Assembly: GCA_038230515.1 (NCBI GenBank)
Contig: JBBRND010000024.1
Coordinates: 1-64,000, forward strand
Reading direction: 5' to 3'
Length of the DNA: 64,000 bases
Origin: JAPLDB01 sp038230515
GTDB taxonomy: Bacteria > Bacteroidota > Bacteroidia > AKYH767-A > 2013-40CM-41-45
Both the position numbers and the translations under genes were made by a program. Position 1 is the stretch's first letter; each line of letters opens with the position of its first letter. Of the stretch, positions 26,382-34,545 are shown piece after piece. The notes under the pieces are model-generated. The model was not told where the DNA came from. It did not search any database and was given only the letters and a program-made list of their open reading frames with translations.

Positions 26382-26399
26382 ATTTGGCGTGAGCCAAAT
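26382..26399. repeat. 7-bp hairpin upstream of ubiquitin cassette
   Basis: ATTTGGC-GTGA-GCCAAAT, a perfect stem 110 bases before the cassette's first ATG. Possible operator. The surrounding 300 bases (26204-26507) hold no gene I can support. Confidence 0.45.
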
Positions 26400-26507
26400 C
26401 TGTGGCTATAATTCATGTGCCCAAAATTATTTCTGTGAAAAGTTTCTGACGCTTGTAGCCTGCATTGAAATATTTCACTTTGTTTCAAATCAAAATTATT
26501 ATTAAAA

Positions 26508-26951
26508 ATGAAAAATAATACAATTAAATTTATAATTAACGACAAGCATTTTGAATCCGATGAACAGTACATTCTAGGTGCTAAAGTTCGGGCAATAGGA
26601 AACATATCGAAGGATGATGAAATCTTCCTTGCTATCAAACGCCCGTGGGAAGACGAGTCAATTGCTGATGATACGAAAGTTGATTTAGCGCGTCCCGGTA
26701 TTGAACATTTCTTCTCCAAAAAACATGGCGAAGAGAAGTTGGTTTCAATTTATGTTGACAACATCGAAAAGAAAATCTCACGTGGTAAACACTCCGTTGC
26801 TGAGATAAAAAAAATCGGTGGTGTTCCTGCTTCATATGAATTGGAAGAGGTAATTGATGGAAAGCTCACACCGCTTGATGACAACGCAGTAGTGCTAATT
26901 AAAGGGGGTGAAAAGTTTTTCGGTCATGTTCGCGATGGTTCCTCATCTTAA
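26508..26951 (+). CDS. Multiubiquitin-like protein (two beta-grasp domains)
   Basis: A 147-residue protein made of two ubiquitin-like beta-grasp units: residues 1-75 (KFIINDKHFESDEQYILGAKVRAIGN, DEIFLAIKRPWED, VDLARPGIEHFFSKK) and 78-147 (VSIYVDNIEKKISRGKHSVAEIKK, YELEEVIDGKLTPLDDNAVVLIKGGEKF). This fits the bacterial multiubiquitin family. It is the modifier for the E2 and JAB-E1 genes that follow 8 bases later; the JAB domain would trim its tail. The C-terminus is Asp-Gly-Ser-Ser-Ser, so processing to a glycine is plausible. Such operons resemble Bil-type antiphage ubiquitin-like systems. Confidence 0.8.
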   Translation: MKNNTIKFIINDKHFESDEQYILGAKVRAIGNISKDDEIFLAIKRPWEDESIADDTKVDLARPGIEHFFSKKHGEEKLVSIYVDNIEKKISRGKHSVAEIKKIGGVPASYELEEVIDGKLTPLDDNAVVLIKGGEKFFGHVRDGSSS

Positions 26952-26959
26952 TTTCAGCT

Positions 26960-27295
26960 ATGAACTTTGACGAGAATCAAATTGCCGAGTTAAAGCAGAT
27001 AACCCCTGACCTGAGTTGTGCTCAGGAAGGGGGTTATAACTACATCTTAATAAAAGATCTTCGCTTGCCTGATAATTGCAAGCCCGAAGTGGTTGATGCA
27101 TTGCTGTGTTCAACACCAAGAGATGGTTACGAGTCAAGATTATTTTTTTCTGCACTGATTACCGGATGCCACCAAAGGAATTGGAATGGAAACATTCGAG
27201 TGTTAGAAGGAAACTGGTATGCAGTTTCTTGGAAGGTTCCGGGCGGGCTGAAGCTTGCTGAGATATTAATGGTCCATCTTAAAGCATTACGATGA
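26960..27295 (+). CDS. E2/UBC-like protein (Prok-E2 family)
   Basis: A 111-residue protein with a compact E2-like core: YILIKDLRLPDNCKPEVVDALLCSTPRDGYESRLFFS, then CHQRNWNGNIRVLEGNWYAVSWKV. The LPxxC...VDxLL...PxGY pattern fits prokaryotic E2 family E proteins found beside multiubiquitin genes. Cys in GCHQRNW is the likely thioester residue, but I cannot prove it. It directly abuts the JAB-E1 gene (TGA 27293-27295, ATG 27296). Confidence 0.7.
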   Translation: MNFDENQIAELKQITPDLSCAQEGGYNYILIKDLRLPDNCKPEVVDALLCSTPRDGYESRLFFSALITGCHQRNWNGNIRVLEGNWYAVSWKVPGGLKLAEILMVHLKALR

Positions 27296-28627
27296 ATGAG
27301 AAATAAATACAAAGTATGGTTCAAAATACCAAAGCAAATTCATTTGAAGATGCTTGGTGATTTAAGAAGATCTCATTCGTTCGCTTACGAAAGAGTGGGT
27401 TTTTTATTTACGACTTCGAAGTTACTTTCAGATAACACCATTCTTGTTTTGGCAAAAGATTATTCTCCAGTCGATGATAAAAATTACATTGATGACAATA
27501 AAGTTGGTGCAAAAATAAACTCAACTGCTATTCGGAACGCAATGCAAAGAGTCATGGAAAATAACGAGGGGTGTTTTCATGTTCATTTGCACAATCATAC
27601 AGGTGCTACCTATCCAAGCCGCACTGACGAAGTAGGATTACCACCAGTAGCAAAAAGTTTCGCTAACGTTTCTCCGAATCAGGCGAGCGGAATTTTAATA
27701 TTAAGCGAAGATTCTTTTTACGCATCAGTAATTTGTCCAAACGAAAAAAAATTTATTACTCCTGAATTGATTTCAGTTGTCGGTTATCCTCTTAATCTAT
27801 GTTTCCCGGGAGCAAAAATGAATGCAAGAAGAAAATCACTCGACAGGCAATCATTCCTCGGAGTAAAGTCTCAGCATGTTTTTGAAAACATAAAAGTTGG
27901 AATTATTGGATATGGAGGAGGGGGTTCTCACATTGGTCAGCAACTCGCACATCTGGGGGTAAAGAACATTTTAATTTTTGATGACGACAAAGTTGAAGAA
28001 ACTAATCTTAACCGTTTAATAGGTGCATGGTTTAGTGATGTAAAAAAAGCTGTCTTAAAAATAAATGTAGCCAAGCGAATTATTAAAAAAATTCTTCCTT
28101 CAGTTCAGATAGTTTGTATAAATAAAAGATGGCAGGAAAAAGCTGAACTTTTACAACTCTGCGATGTAGTTTTCGGAAGTGCTGATACTTATGCAGAACG
28201 TCAGCAATTAGAAGCTGAGTGTAGACGCTATCTGATACCTTTAATTGATATCGGAATGGATGTGCATATATTGGATAATGCGTATGAAATGTCTGGACAA
28301 ATAATTCTCTCAATGCCGGGTTCACCGTGCATGAAATGTTTTGGTTTTCTAACCGACAAAAAGCTGGCGTTAGAAGCAGCAAAGTACGGAGATGTCGGGG
28401 GAAGACCACAAGTTGTCTGGGCAAACGGTGTGTTAGCGTCTACGGCTGTCGGAGCATTTGTGGATTTAGCCACTGGCTGGACAAAGACAGAGGACAAACT
28501 TATTTATCTGTCATATGGTGGAAATAAAGGAACACTGGGTAACCACATTCGATTGGAATATGCTGAAAAAATTTGTACTCACTATACATTTGATCAGTTA
28601 GGGGTACCTGTTTTTAAAAAATTCTAA
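27296..28627 (+). CDS. JAB deubiquitinase-E1 (ThiF) fusion
   Basis: A 443-residue two-domain enzyme. The N-terminal JAB/JAMM peptidase has Glu32 (FAYERVGFL) and metal ligands His97, His99 and Asp111 in FHVHLHNHTGATYPSRTDE. The C-terminal ThiF/E1 adenylation domain starts near 195 with VGIIGYGGGGSHIGQQLA, then ILIFDDDKVEETNLNR, and a zinc-type CMKC near 343. It would both mature the ubiquitin-like protein and activate it for the E2, so the three genes form a complete minimal conjugation set. An (ATT)n run follows the stop. Confidence 0.85.
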   Translation: MRNKYKVWFKIPKQIHLKMLGDLRRSHSFAYERVGFLFTTSKLLSDNTILVLAKDYSPVDDKNYIDDNKVGAKINSTAIRNAMQRVMENNEGCFHVHLHNHTGATYPSRTDEVGLPPVAKSFANVSPNQASGILILSEDSFYASVICPNEKKFITPELISVVGYPLNLCFPGAKMNARRKSLDRQSFLGVKSQHVFENIKVGIIGYGGGGSHIGQQLAHLGVKNILIFDDDKVEETNLNRLIGAWFSDVKKAVLKINVAKRIIKKILPSVQIVCINKRWQEKAELLQLCDVVFGSADTYAERQQLEAECRRYLIPLIDIGMDVHILDNAYEMSGQIILSMPGSPCMKCFGFLTDKKLALEAAKYGDVGGRPQVVWANGVLASTAVGAFVDLATGWTKTEDKLIYLSYGGNKGTLGNHIRLEYAEKICTHYTFDQLGVPVFKKF

Positions 28628-28663
28628 AATTTATTATTATTATTATTATTCCATCTTATACAA

Positions 28664-28692
28664 TAAAAAAAGCCACCCTGTTACGGATGGCT
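28664..28692 (-). terminator. Terminator of the truncated repeated-family gene, copy 1
   Basis: Minus strand: AGCCATCC-GTAACA-GGGTGGCT followed by seven T. The same terminator with a different loop occurs at 32490-32516. Confidence 0.85.
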
Positions 28693-28778
28693 CTCTGTAG
28701 CATGACTCACTTGTTCGCTATCATTTTCCTGAGCATGCCGATCACTTCTTGTAAGTGAACAGAATTTTCAATAATCAC
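28689..28778. repeat. 90-bp direct repeat, left copy
   Basis: Identical base for base to 32514-32603. It covers the terminator stem edge and the last codons of the repeated-family gene. The two copies bracket the TIR-HEPN-AlbA_2 genes. Confidence 0.9.
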
Positions 28779-28930
28779 CGAGCAACTTTCACCACCCCAG
28801 AATTTCTGAATGGACTCTTTCAAATTCTGCACTTTAAGATGCATGATAATCTTTCGCGTGTCTTTTTCTGAGTGCATGATGACAAGATCAATTTTGCTCG
28901 TGCGCACAGGAAAGGAGGCATCATGGGAAG
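28707..28930 (-). pseudogene. C-terminal fragment of the repeated-family gene
   Basis: It encodes the last about 70 residues of the full gene at 32532 (KIDLVIMHSEKDTRKI, LKESIQKFWGGESCSVIIEN, EVIGMLRKMIANK). Upstream of about 28930 the similarity is lost. The frame happens to be open to an ATG at 28949, but the missing N-terminus marks it as a remnant left by recombination. Confidence 0.8.
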
Positions 28931-29060
28931 ACAGAGGTGGCCACAACACATTTTTAGCTTGATGATGAATTAAACGGTAAGTGTTGAATTTTAATTTCTA
29001 CATAAGTTTTCCGGACAGATTTCAATCGTAATTTGTGAACTCAATCCGTCTAACATTCAA

Positions 29061-30011
29061 ATGAAAAAAATCATTTTTATCAGCTATTCGACATTGGATA
29101 ATGACAAGGTGGAGATATTAATATCTGAATTAAGCGCAACTGAAAATTTAACTCCTCTAGTGATCGCAGCAAATCGAGAAGCATTGAAGCCCCTGGCAAA
29201 TAAAGTTGCTGAAGGAATTAATGGCTCTTGGGTCATCGTTCCTGTAATTACAAAAAAATCAATGTCAACTCAATGGCTCAATCAGGAAATTGGGTATGCT
29301 CAAGCGCGCGGAGTAAAAATTATGCCTATTGTTGAGAAGGGAGTGATCAACGACTTAAAAGGATTTATACATAAACAAATTGATCTCCCTTACACCTTCC
29401 TTTTATCTGATTCCGATCATAATAATGACAACTTTCGGGCTGCGATAAAAACATTGATTAATGATCTGGAAAAACATTTGCCTATAGTACCTAAAGTTGA
29501 ACCTGTCAAAACTCCATTTGAAAAAAGTCTTGACTTGGCGGACATCGTAGAAAAGGAACAGAGTTATAAAAAGGAGAAAGAAAAATTTCTTGGTTCTCAC
29601 ACCGCATTTGAAATGGCCCAGCAGGAGGTTCTCACAAATATGTTCAAAGAAATAAGAGAAAAGATCAACGCGCTTCATACTAGGAAAATGTTTTGCGGTA
29701 CCGAGGAAGATAATCTGCAGTTTTTGTTTATGGTCAACTGTGAGGGCTTCAACTTGGTTATTCAATTCTATTTACCTTATTTTAATTCCCTCCAGGAGTC
29801 CATACTTTACGTAAAATACATGAGTTCTTACGCTCAACCAAAAGAGGTTAAAAACATGCAATTCATTTTCGATAAAAACGAAGCGGGGCAAATAGGCTGG
29901 TTAAATCTAAAGCAGCGCAAACTTTATCTCTCGCAGCAAATCGTTGATGATGGCTTCGCCTGGATAGTCGAACAAGTCTCATTGAAAAGAAAGGGAATAA
30001 CGGAACTTTAA
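29061..30011 (+). CDS. TIR-domain protein, probable NADase effector or sensor
   Basis: A 316-residue protein. Residues 4-135 are a TIR domain: IFISYSTLDNDKVEIL at the start, VIVPVITKKSMSTQW, and catalytic-type Glu76 in WLNQEIGYAQARGVKIMPI. The C-terminal half (about 150-316) is a helical then beta-rich domain of unknown family (FEMAQQEVLTNMFKEIREKI, LVIQFYLPYFNSLQ). TIR proteins in defence hydrolyse NAD+ or make cyclic ADP-ribose signals. It is the first of three same-strand genes, 18 bases before the HEPN gene. Confidence 0.85.
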   Translation: MKKIIFISYSTLDNDKVEILISELSATENLTPLVIAANREALKPLANKVAEGINGSWVIVPVITKKSMSTQWLNQEIGYAQARGVKIMPIVEKGVINDLKGFIHKQIDLPYTFLLSDSDHNNDNFRAAIKTLINDLEKHLPIVPKVEPVKTPFEKSLDLADIVEKEQSYKKEKEKFLGSHTAFEMAQQEVLTNMFKEIREKINALHTRKMFCGTEEDNLQFLFMVNCEGFNLVIQFYLPYFNSLQESILYVKYMSSYAQPKEVKNMQFIFDKNEAGQIGWLNLKQRKLYLSQQIVDDGFAWIVEQVSLKRKGITEL

Positions 30012-30029
30012 CAATATTGATCTGAAAAA

Positions 30030-31430
30030 ATGGAGGCCACCTTCTTTTTAAAAATAAAGATTAAACCCGAGTTTAGTTCAATTCAGGAAATTTGGAATGT
30101 GCTTTTTGATGCAATTTTATATGTCACAAAAACAGACATTCGATTTACGCTAAGGATAAATACGCCAAAACGAATTTTTGGTCCCCAGGAATCTTTCCAG
30201 ACTTCGTACAGGTTATTTTTTGATGTCATTTCTTTCACTCCCGATGCAAATTATACGATAGTCAAAAAAATTATTTTCAGTGAGGAAAGTATCAGAGGAC
30301 ACTCAACCACTGATTCAGGTAGTTCCATCGACATCAAATTCAATTCGATAGAATTTGAAATCGAAAATCAGTATTCAACTGAAGATGAAATTTTCTGCAT
30401 GTATTACGGTAACGTAATTTCCTATAATGATTTTTACAAAGAGTATCATCTTGATCCAACGCTTAAACCAACTTTTAAATTAGAGCGCAGAACTGAACCC
30501 TTTCATGTCCTCAATTCAAAAATTTCCATCAGACCCGAAATATATGTGAACATAAAGGATAAAACGAAAGAGACCGTTTTCGGAAAAGAATCATTTATTA
30601 ATATCAAGTGCGACTTGGATGTAGACGCAACCATTCACTGTGTAAACGTACTTGATTTAATTTTCTCATTCTATTACCGAAAAATGATTCAGTGCAATTT
30701 CATTAAATACCTAGTAAACAGAAAAGGCAAGATAGTTTACAAAATATCTGACAACGTAGAAAATGAGCGATGCCCGACATATCATTTGGGAATGCAAAAT
30801 AAGTTCATGCTTTTGTACAATATCAACTTTGAGATCATACAGAGTAATTATGAAACATTTTTTGACATTATAAACCTATACATCAACGCTTCCTACTCAA
30901 AAGATAACAAATCAAAATTTATTCTCCATTTTTTGGCGCTTGAATTGTTGAAAGCAAAATTCGGGAACGAAGAGCGAAGCAATTTTATTTTCAAAAATAT
31001 TAACTTGAAAAATCGAATCAGAACGTTTCTTATTGACTTGGCTAATTATCTATCATTACAAGAAAAAGAAAGTAAAACACTTAATGAAAAACAGAGAGAA
31101 GATAATTTGACAACTGAAAAGGAAATGCTAACATGCCCCTCTAAAGTGGGCTATCTTGAGGACACAATAATTTTAAAGGCTATGAGCCATCAGTTTAAGC
31201 GATTGATGGATATCTATCCTATGGATCTGTCCAAATATGGGGTTGATTTACGGATATTAACAAAATTGCGTGGGAAAATATTTCATGGAAGCACATTAAA
31301 ACCCATAGACGAAACAAATTTAAAAGAAATATGCGTTCGTGAACGTCTTCCAAAGTTCATTACGGAATTGATTGTAAGGGTTATGGGTGGAAATCCTGAA
31401 AATTACAATCGAAATATTTATGACGGATAA
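30030..31430 (+). CDS. HEPN-domain protein (ApeA-like layout)
   Basis: A 466-residue protein. The N-terminal about 290 residues are beta-rich with no recognised family (FFLKIKIKPEFSS, YRLFFDVISF, CMYYGNVISYNDFYKEYH). The C-terminal about 150 residues are helical and end with the HEPN RNase motif RGKIFH (Arg414-x4-His419, in LTKLRGKIFHGS). The large beta N-terminus with a C-terminal HEPN recalls ApeA-type abortive-infection proteins. It is coupled to the TIR gene, and an RNase arm triggered by TIR signalling is a testable idea. Confidence 0.75.
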   Translation: MEATFFLKIKIKPEFSSIQEIWNVLFDAILYVTKTDIRFTLRINTPKRIFGPQESFQTSYRLFFDVISFTPDANYTIVKKIIFSEESIRGHSTTDSGSSIDIKFNSIEFEIENQYSTEDEIFCMYYGNVISYNDFYKEYHLDPTLKPTFKLERRTEPFHVLNSKISIRPEIYVNIKDKTKETVFGKESFINIKCDLDVDATIHCVNVLDLIFSFYYRKMIQCNFIKYLVNRKGKIVYKISDNVENERCPTYHLGMQNKFMLLYNINFEIIQSNYETFFDIINLYINASYSKDNKSKFILHFLALELLKAKFGNEERSNFIFKNINLKNRIRTFLIDLANYLSLQEKESKTLNEKQREDNLTTEKEMLTCPSKVGYLEDTIILKAMSHQFKRLMDIYPMDLSKYGVDLRILTKLRGKIFHGSTLKPIDETNLKEICVRERLPKFITELIVRVMGGNPENYNRNIYDG

Positions 31431-31499
31431 GTTATTTAAGTTAACATATCGATATATGAATAAATGATTTTAACTAAACCTCGCTGAAAATAATTTATC

Positions 31500-32462
31500 A
31501 TGGAAGATTACACCTCACGGATCTATACTCTTAAGGACATTCAGAATTTTATTGCGACTAAAGCTGAGGAAACTACTTACCTCGAATTCAAGGCGGCAGG
31601 AGGATTAAGTACTATGCCTTCGGTTAAGGACGAAATTACAAGAGATGTTTCCTCGTTCGCAAATTCGGACGGTGGTCTTATTATATATGGTTTAATGGAA
31701 GCGAATCATATAGCTGATAGTCTTGACTTCGTGGACGGAAAGGTTTACACAAAGGAATGGTTGGAACAGATCATTGGGCGAATTCAAAGAAAAATACAGG
31801 GTGTTGCGATATACCCGATACGAGTCAACAATAATTTTAAAAAATCAATTTACGTTGTAGAAATTCCACGAAGTGTTGATGCACCGCACAGAGCAGCTGA
31901 CGGTAAATTCTATAGAAGAAGCAACTTTGTACGTACCATAATGGAGGAATACGAGATTCGAGACATGTATAGTCGGACAATTAAAACGGAGTTGGAAATT
32001 CTTGAACCAAAGGTAAATTCAAGAGGTGAAAGTTACTCTCAGGGGACGCTTGATAAATATCAAGTAAGTATGGACATTGAAATACAAAATATCGGTAAAG
32101 CGATAGAAAAAATGTATAAAGTAGAGGTTATAGTTCCAACCCATCTTGTGAATACAACAGGCCTAATTTACACAACCCCCTTTTTTTCAAAGTTCTCTCG
32201 TACAGAAGGGGATTATGGAATTTATACTTTCCCTCACCAATCTGAGCTTTACCAAAGTGAGATATTCGCTGTGCCTAGTGCAAACTTTTTTATGACTCAA
32301 CAGACATTTAATTTGTTGCAAACGCTGCCTATAATAATCAAACTCTATTTTTCTGGTGGGCAAAGAGAAAAAAATCTGTATCTCACAGAAAACCTGAAGC
32401 ATAAGCCAAAGAGTGGTGGTATCGAGCACGATTTAAAAGAAGAATGTTTCATGAAAGAATGA
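31500..32462 (+). CDS. AlbA_2/Schlafen-type ATP-binding domain protein
   Basis: A 320-residue protein. Residues about 18-160 form an AlbA_2 (Schlafen AAA_4-like) domain: TTYLEFKAAGGL, ITRDVSSFANSDGGLIIYGL, VVEIPRSVDAPHRAADGKFYRRSN. These domains occur in RNA-cleaving or regulatory defence proteins. The C-terminal half is beta-rich and unrecognised. It lies 69 bases after the HEPN gene and just before the right 90-bp repeat, so it is the third cassette member. Confidence 0.75.
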   Translation: MEDYTSRIYTLKDIQNFIATKAEETTYLEFKAAGGLSTMPSVKDEITRDVSSFANSDGGLIIYGLMEANHIADSLDFVDGKVYTKEWLEQIIGRIQRKIQGVAIYPIRVNNNFKKSIYVVEIPRSVDAPHRAADGKFYRRSNFVRTIMEEYEIRDMYSRTIKTELEILEPKVNSRGESYSQGTLDKYQVSMDIEIQNIGKAIEKMYKVEVIVPTHLVNTTGLIYTTPFFSKFSRTEGDYGIYTFPHQSELYQSEIFAVPSANFFMTQQTFNLLQTLPIIIKLYFSGGQREKNLYLTENLKHKPKSGGIEHDLKEECFMKE

Positions 32463-32489
32463 GGCAGATCATAAAATCAGATTGGCACT

Positions 32490-32516
32490 AAAAAAAGCCA
32501 CCCTGTGATGGGTGGC
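32490..32516 (-). terminator. Terminator of the full repeated-family gene
   Basis: Minus strand: AGCCACCC-ATCACA-GGGTGGCT, then seven T. Confidence 0.85.
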
Positions 32517-32603
32517 TCTCTGTAGCATGACTCACTTGTTCGCTATCATTTTCCTGAGCATGCCGATCACTTCTTGTAAGTGAACAGAATTTTCAATAAT
32601 CAC
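32514..32603. repeat. 90-bp direct repeat, right copy
   Basis: Identical to 28689-28778; the offset of 3825 bp is the size of the bracketed cassette. Similarity continues at a lower level into the coding region, showing two diverged gene copies with one homogenised stretch. Confidence 0.9.
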
Positions 32604-33623
32604 TGAACAGCTTTCGCCTCCCCAGAATTTCTGAATGCTCTCCTTCAGGGTTTTCACTACATGATGCTTCAGCAGCTTGCGAGAGTCCTTTTCGGGATGT
32701 TTAACCACAAGATCAATTTTGTTTTTCCTGAAATGAAAGAAGGCAAGGTTCCTATCTTTCTTTAGTGCGATGTAATACCGCTGTGGATTAAACTGAAGAT
32801 GGCTATCGAACTTCAAAAGATCATCCTTAATGATTCGATACACATTTTTAATTTCATCCGATACGCCCTCAAAGTGGGATGCCTCAGTTGCCGGTATTTT
32901 TTCTTTGACAACTTTTTCTTTGACCACCTTTTCCTTTTGATGGAGTTCAGTGTACGCAGGGGACAGAGTGCAAAAAGTATCTCCGTTACTGGAGTACCTT
33001 TTCAACGTAAGAGAATGCACGACCCGCCACGGTTGCGGATACAACTGCTTAATACCATTTAGTTCTGGAAGTTCACTTTCAGAAAGCACCAGAATTGAGG
33101 TGTTGCTGACAATGATTTGTTTGATGAATTCAAAAATGTCAACACCTTGGAGTCTTGCTTCCAACTCTTTCTTCGCTTCCTTGCAAATATATTTAGACAG
33201 TTCTTCGAGACTTTCCATCTCAATCAGGAAAAGGAAGAACCGTGTGAAGCGAGGAAAGATGTCCTTAAAAAAATCTTGGTCTGGCGTAACTGTATCTAAA
33301 AAATAAAACCTTGGTGTGTCCTCCATGTCGAGCATTACATTGTCCGGCAGGAAGTTGTTCTTGAATAAATTCTTACTCTTAGTCGGCAATGGAATAAGAA
33401 TAGTCTGTTGACCGAAAAGAGTTCTGCAATTGTCCAGTACCAGTTTCTCGATCTCCTTTACTGATCGAAATTTCTTTTCGACAGGAGGGGTTGAGTAGCG
33501 ATAATCTGTGGACAATGGGTGCAATGTGTTTCCCTTAAGTAAATAGGAATTGCGTAAGTGATTTGTTTCTTTCTCAAAGGAAAGCTGCTGGCTGGTTTCA
33601 GCCAATGGTTGTTCTTTTTTCAT
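32532..33623 (-). CDS. Full-length repeated-family protein (DUF5655-like C-terminus)
   Basis: A 363-residue protein. The N-terminal part (EIEKLVLDNCRTLFGQQTILIP, then DNVMLDMEDTPRFYFLDT) vaguely resembles NucS-type nuclease folds, but the usual Glu-x-Lys is not visible. A short Lys/Val repeat (KEKVVKEKVVKEK) links to a C-terminal domain (RYYIALKKDRNLAFFHFRKNKIDLVV) like DUF5655. Truncated relatives at 21619-22062 and 28707-28930 show this gene is a hotspot for recombination in the island. Its leader hairpin (33643-33663) is shared with the first copy. Function unknown. Confidence 0.65.
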   Translation of the reverse strand: MKKEQPLAETSQQLSFEKETNHLRNSYLLKGNTLHPLSTDYRYSTPPVEKKFRSVKEIEKLVLDNCRTLFGQQTILIPLPTKSKNLFKNNFLPDNVMLDMEDTPRFYFLDTVTPDQDFFKDIFPRFTRFFLFLIEMESLEELSKYICKEAKKELEARLQGVDIFEFIKQIIVSNTSILVLSESELPELNGIKQLYPQPWRVVHSLTLKRYSSNGDTFCTLSPAYTELHQKEKVVKEKVVKEKIPATEASHFEGVSDEIKNVYRIIKDDLLKFDSHLQFNPQRYYIALKKDRNLAFFHFRKNKIDLVVKHPEKDSRKLLKHHVVKTLKESIQKFWGGESCSVIIENSVHLQEVIGMLRKMIANK

Positions 33624-33642
33624 AATAAATGGATTTTAAATT

Positions 33643-33663
33643 TTTGAAGAAATTATCTTCAAA
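33643..33663 (-). promoter_or_regulatory. Conserved hairpin before repeated-family gene, copy B
   Basis: TTTGAAG-AAATTAT-CTTCAAA, same as at 22081-22101. Confidence 0.5.
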
Positions 33664-33757
33664 GATTTTATCCAACAATGAAAAAATTGTCAAGAGTAAA
33701 TTGTAATATAATATGTAAAATGATATTTGTCCATTCCTTCTGAGAAAAGGCCTCTAA

Positions 33758-33791
33758 ATAAAAAATGCCTGTGCTTGTCGCACGGGCATTT
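33758..33791 (-). terminator. Terminator of the 151-aa gene
   Basis: Minus strand: ATGCCCGTGC and GCACAGGCAT pair with one mismatch, then a run of six T. Confidence 0.8.
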
Positions 33792-33809
33792 CATTGCTAT
33801 GTTTCTCTA

Positions 33810-34265
33810 TTAGAATGGCGGTTTGGGAACCGCCATAAGTTCTTTGAGGTAAATAAGATATGTTCTTGCAATCTTAGCATAACTTCCACTCATTTCTTTT
33901 CGATTACTCGCGAACTGCTTTCGATATTTTACGACTGAATGATTATTGCTCAAGAAAGAAAGGGATGCACGATTGTTTACCGATAATATTAGGCATCCTT
34001 CATCATTGTAATTCTGATCTGTCTTGAAATACAATCCAGTTACAGTTGATGGAAAATCTATGCGTACCAAGTTTCCGTAATCAAGTGATAGTAATTCTTC
34101 CGTTCCTTTATGGAAGACGCTGGCGAGGTTATAGGGGTTTTCTACGAACATTTTGTTTTTGAATGGAGCAGTTAAAAGTTTTATCCATTCTTTCAGGTTC
34201 TCAGCATTGTCCTGGCTATTCAGCAATAGCTGAATCTCCTTTGATGGTTTATTGATTTTTTTCAT
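33810..34265 (-). CDS. Unknown basic protein, 151 aa
   Basis: A soluble protein (EWIKLLTAPFKNKMFVENPY, LVRIDFPSTVTGLYFKTDQNY, YAKIARTYLIYLKELM). No family recognised. It has its own terminator and a promoter region rich in inverted repeats, divergent from the DUF3050 operon. It may be the regulator of that divergent operon, which is inference from arrangement only. Confidence 0.5.
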   Translation of the reverse strand: MKKINKPSKEIQLLLNSQDNAENLKEWIKLLTAPFKNKMFVENPYNLASVFHKGTEELLSLDYGNLVRIDFPSTVTGLYFKTDQNYNDEGCLILSVNNRASLSFLSNNHSVVKYRKQFASNRKEMSGSYAKIARTYLIYLKELMAVPKPPF

Positions 34266-34276
34266 TTTGTATAAAT

Positions 34277-34373
34277 TTAGGGTAGAACGTTAGTGAACTA
34301 TCTTAACCCTCAAAAAAGGCTTAGAAAGTCCACCAACACCTAAGATACAAAGCTTAAAAACAATCTACCCTAA
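34277..34373. promoter_or_regulatory. Divergent promoter region with inverted repeats
   Basis: TTAGGGTAG (34277-34285) and CTACCCTAA (34365-34373) are exact inverse copies about 80 bases apart. GAACGTTAG occurs here (34285-34293) and again in the palindrome at 34456-34473. Suggests a shared DNA-binding regulator. Confidence 0.45.
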
Positions 34374-34455
34374 GTATAGCTTACATATAACTGATTGTCA
34401 AGCATTTAATTATTTTTCATTCTGAAGCAAAAGGTTGAAGCAAACACTTAAATGA

Positions 34456-34473
34456 CTCTAATGAACGTTAGAG
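34456..34473. promoter_or_regulatory. Operator-like palindrome before DUF3050 operon
   Basis: CTCTAA-TGAACG-TTAGAG, a perfect 6-bp inverted repeat, 72 bases before the DUF3050 start. Confidence 0.45.
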
Positions 34474-34545
34474 ATTACTTCAGATTACTCAATGGCACGC
34501 GATCTTTGCATTGCTTTGTTTCTTAAACGTAAAAACGTAATTACA

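Noticed and set aside
26270..26719. Minus-strand 149-codon frame upstream of the ubiquitin cassette
   Set aside because: Half of it overlaps the multiubiquitin gene antisense, and no recognisable features support it.
28630..28652. (ATT)n run after the JAB-E1 gene
   Set aside because: A simple microsatellite with no further structure.
28707..28949. Stand-alone 80-aa gene
   Set aside because: Residues from about 17 on match the C-terminus of the 363-aa family. The front is unrelated read-through, so it was called a fragment.
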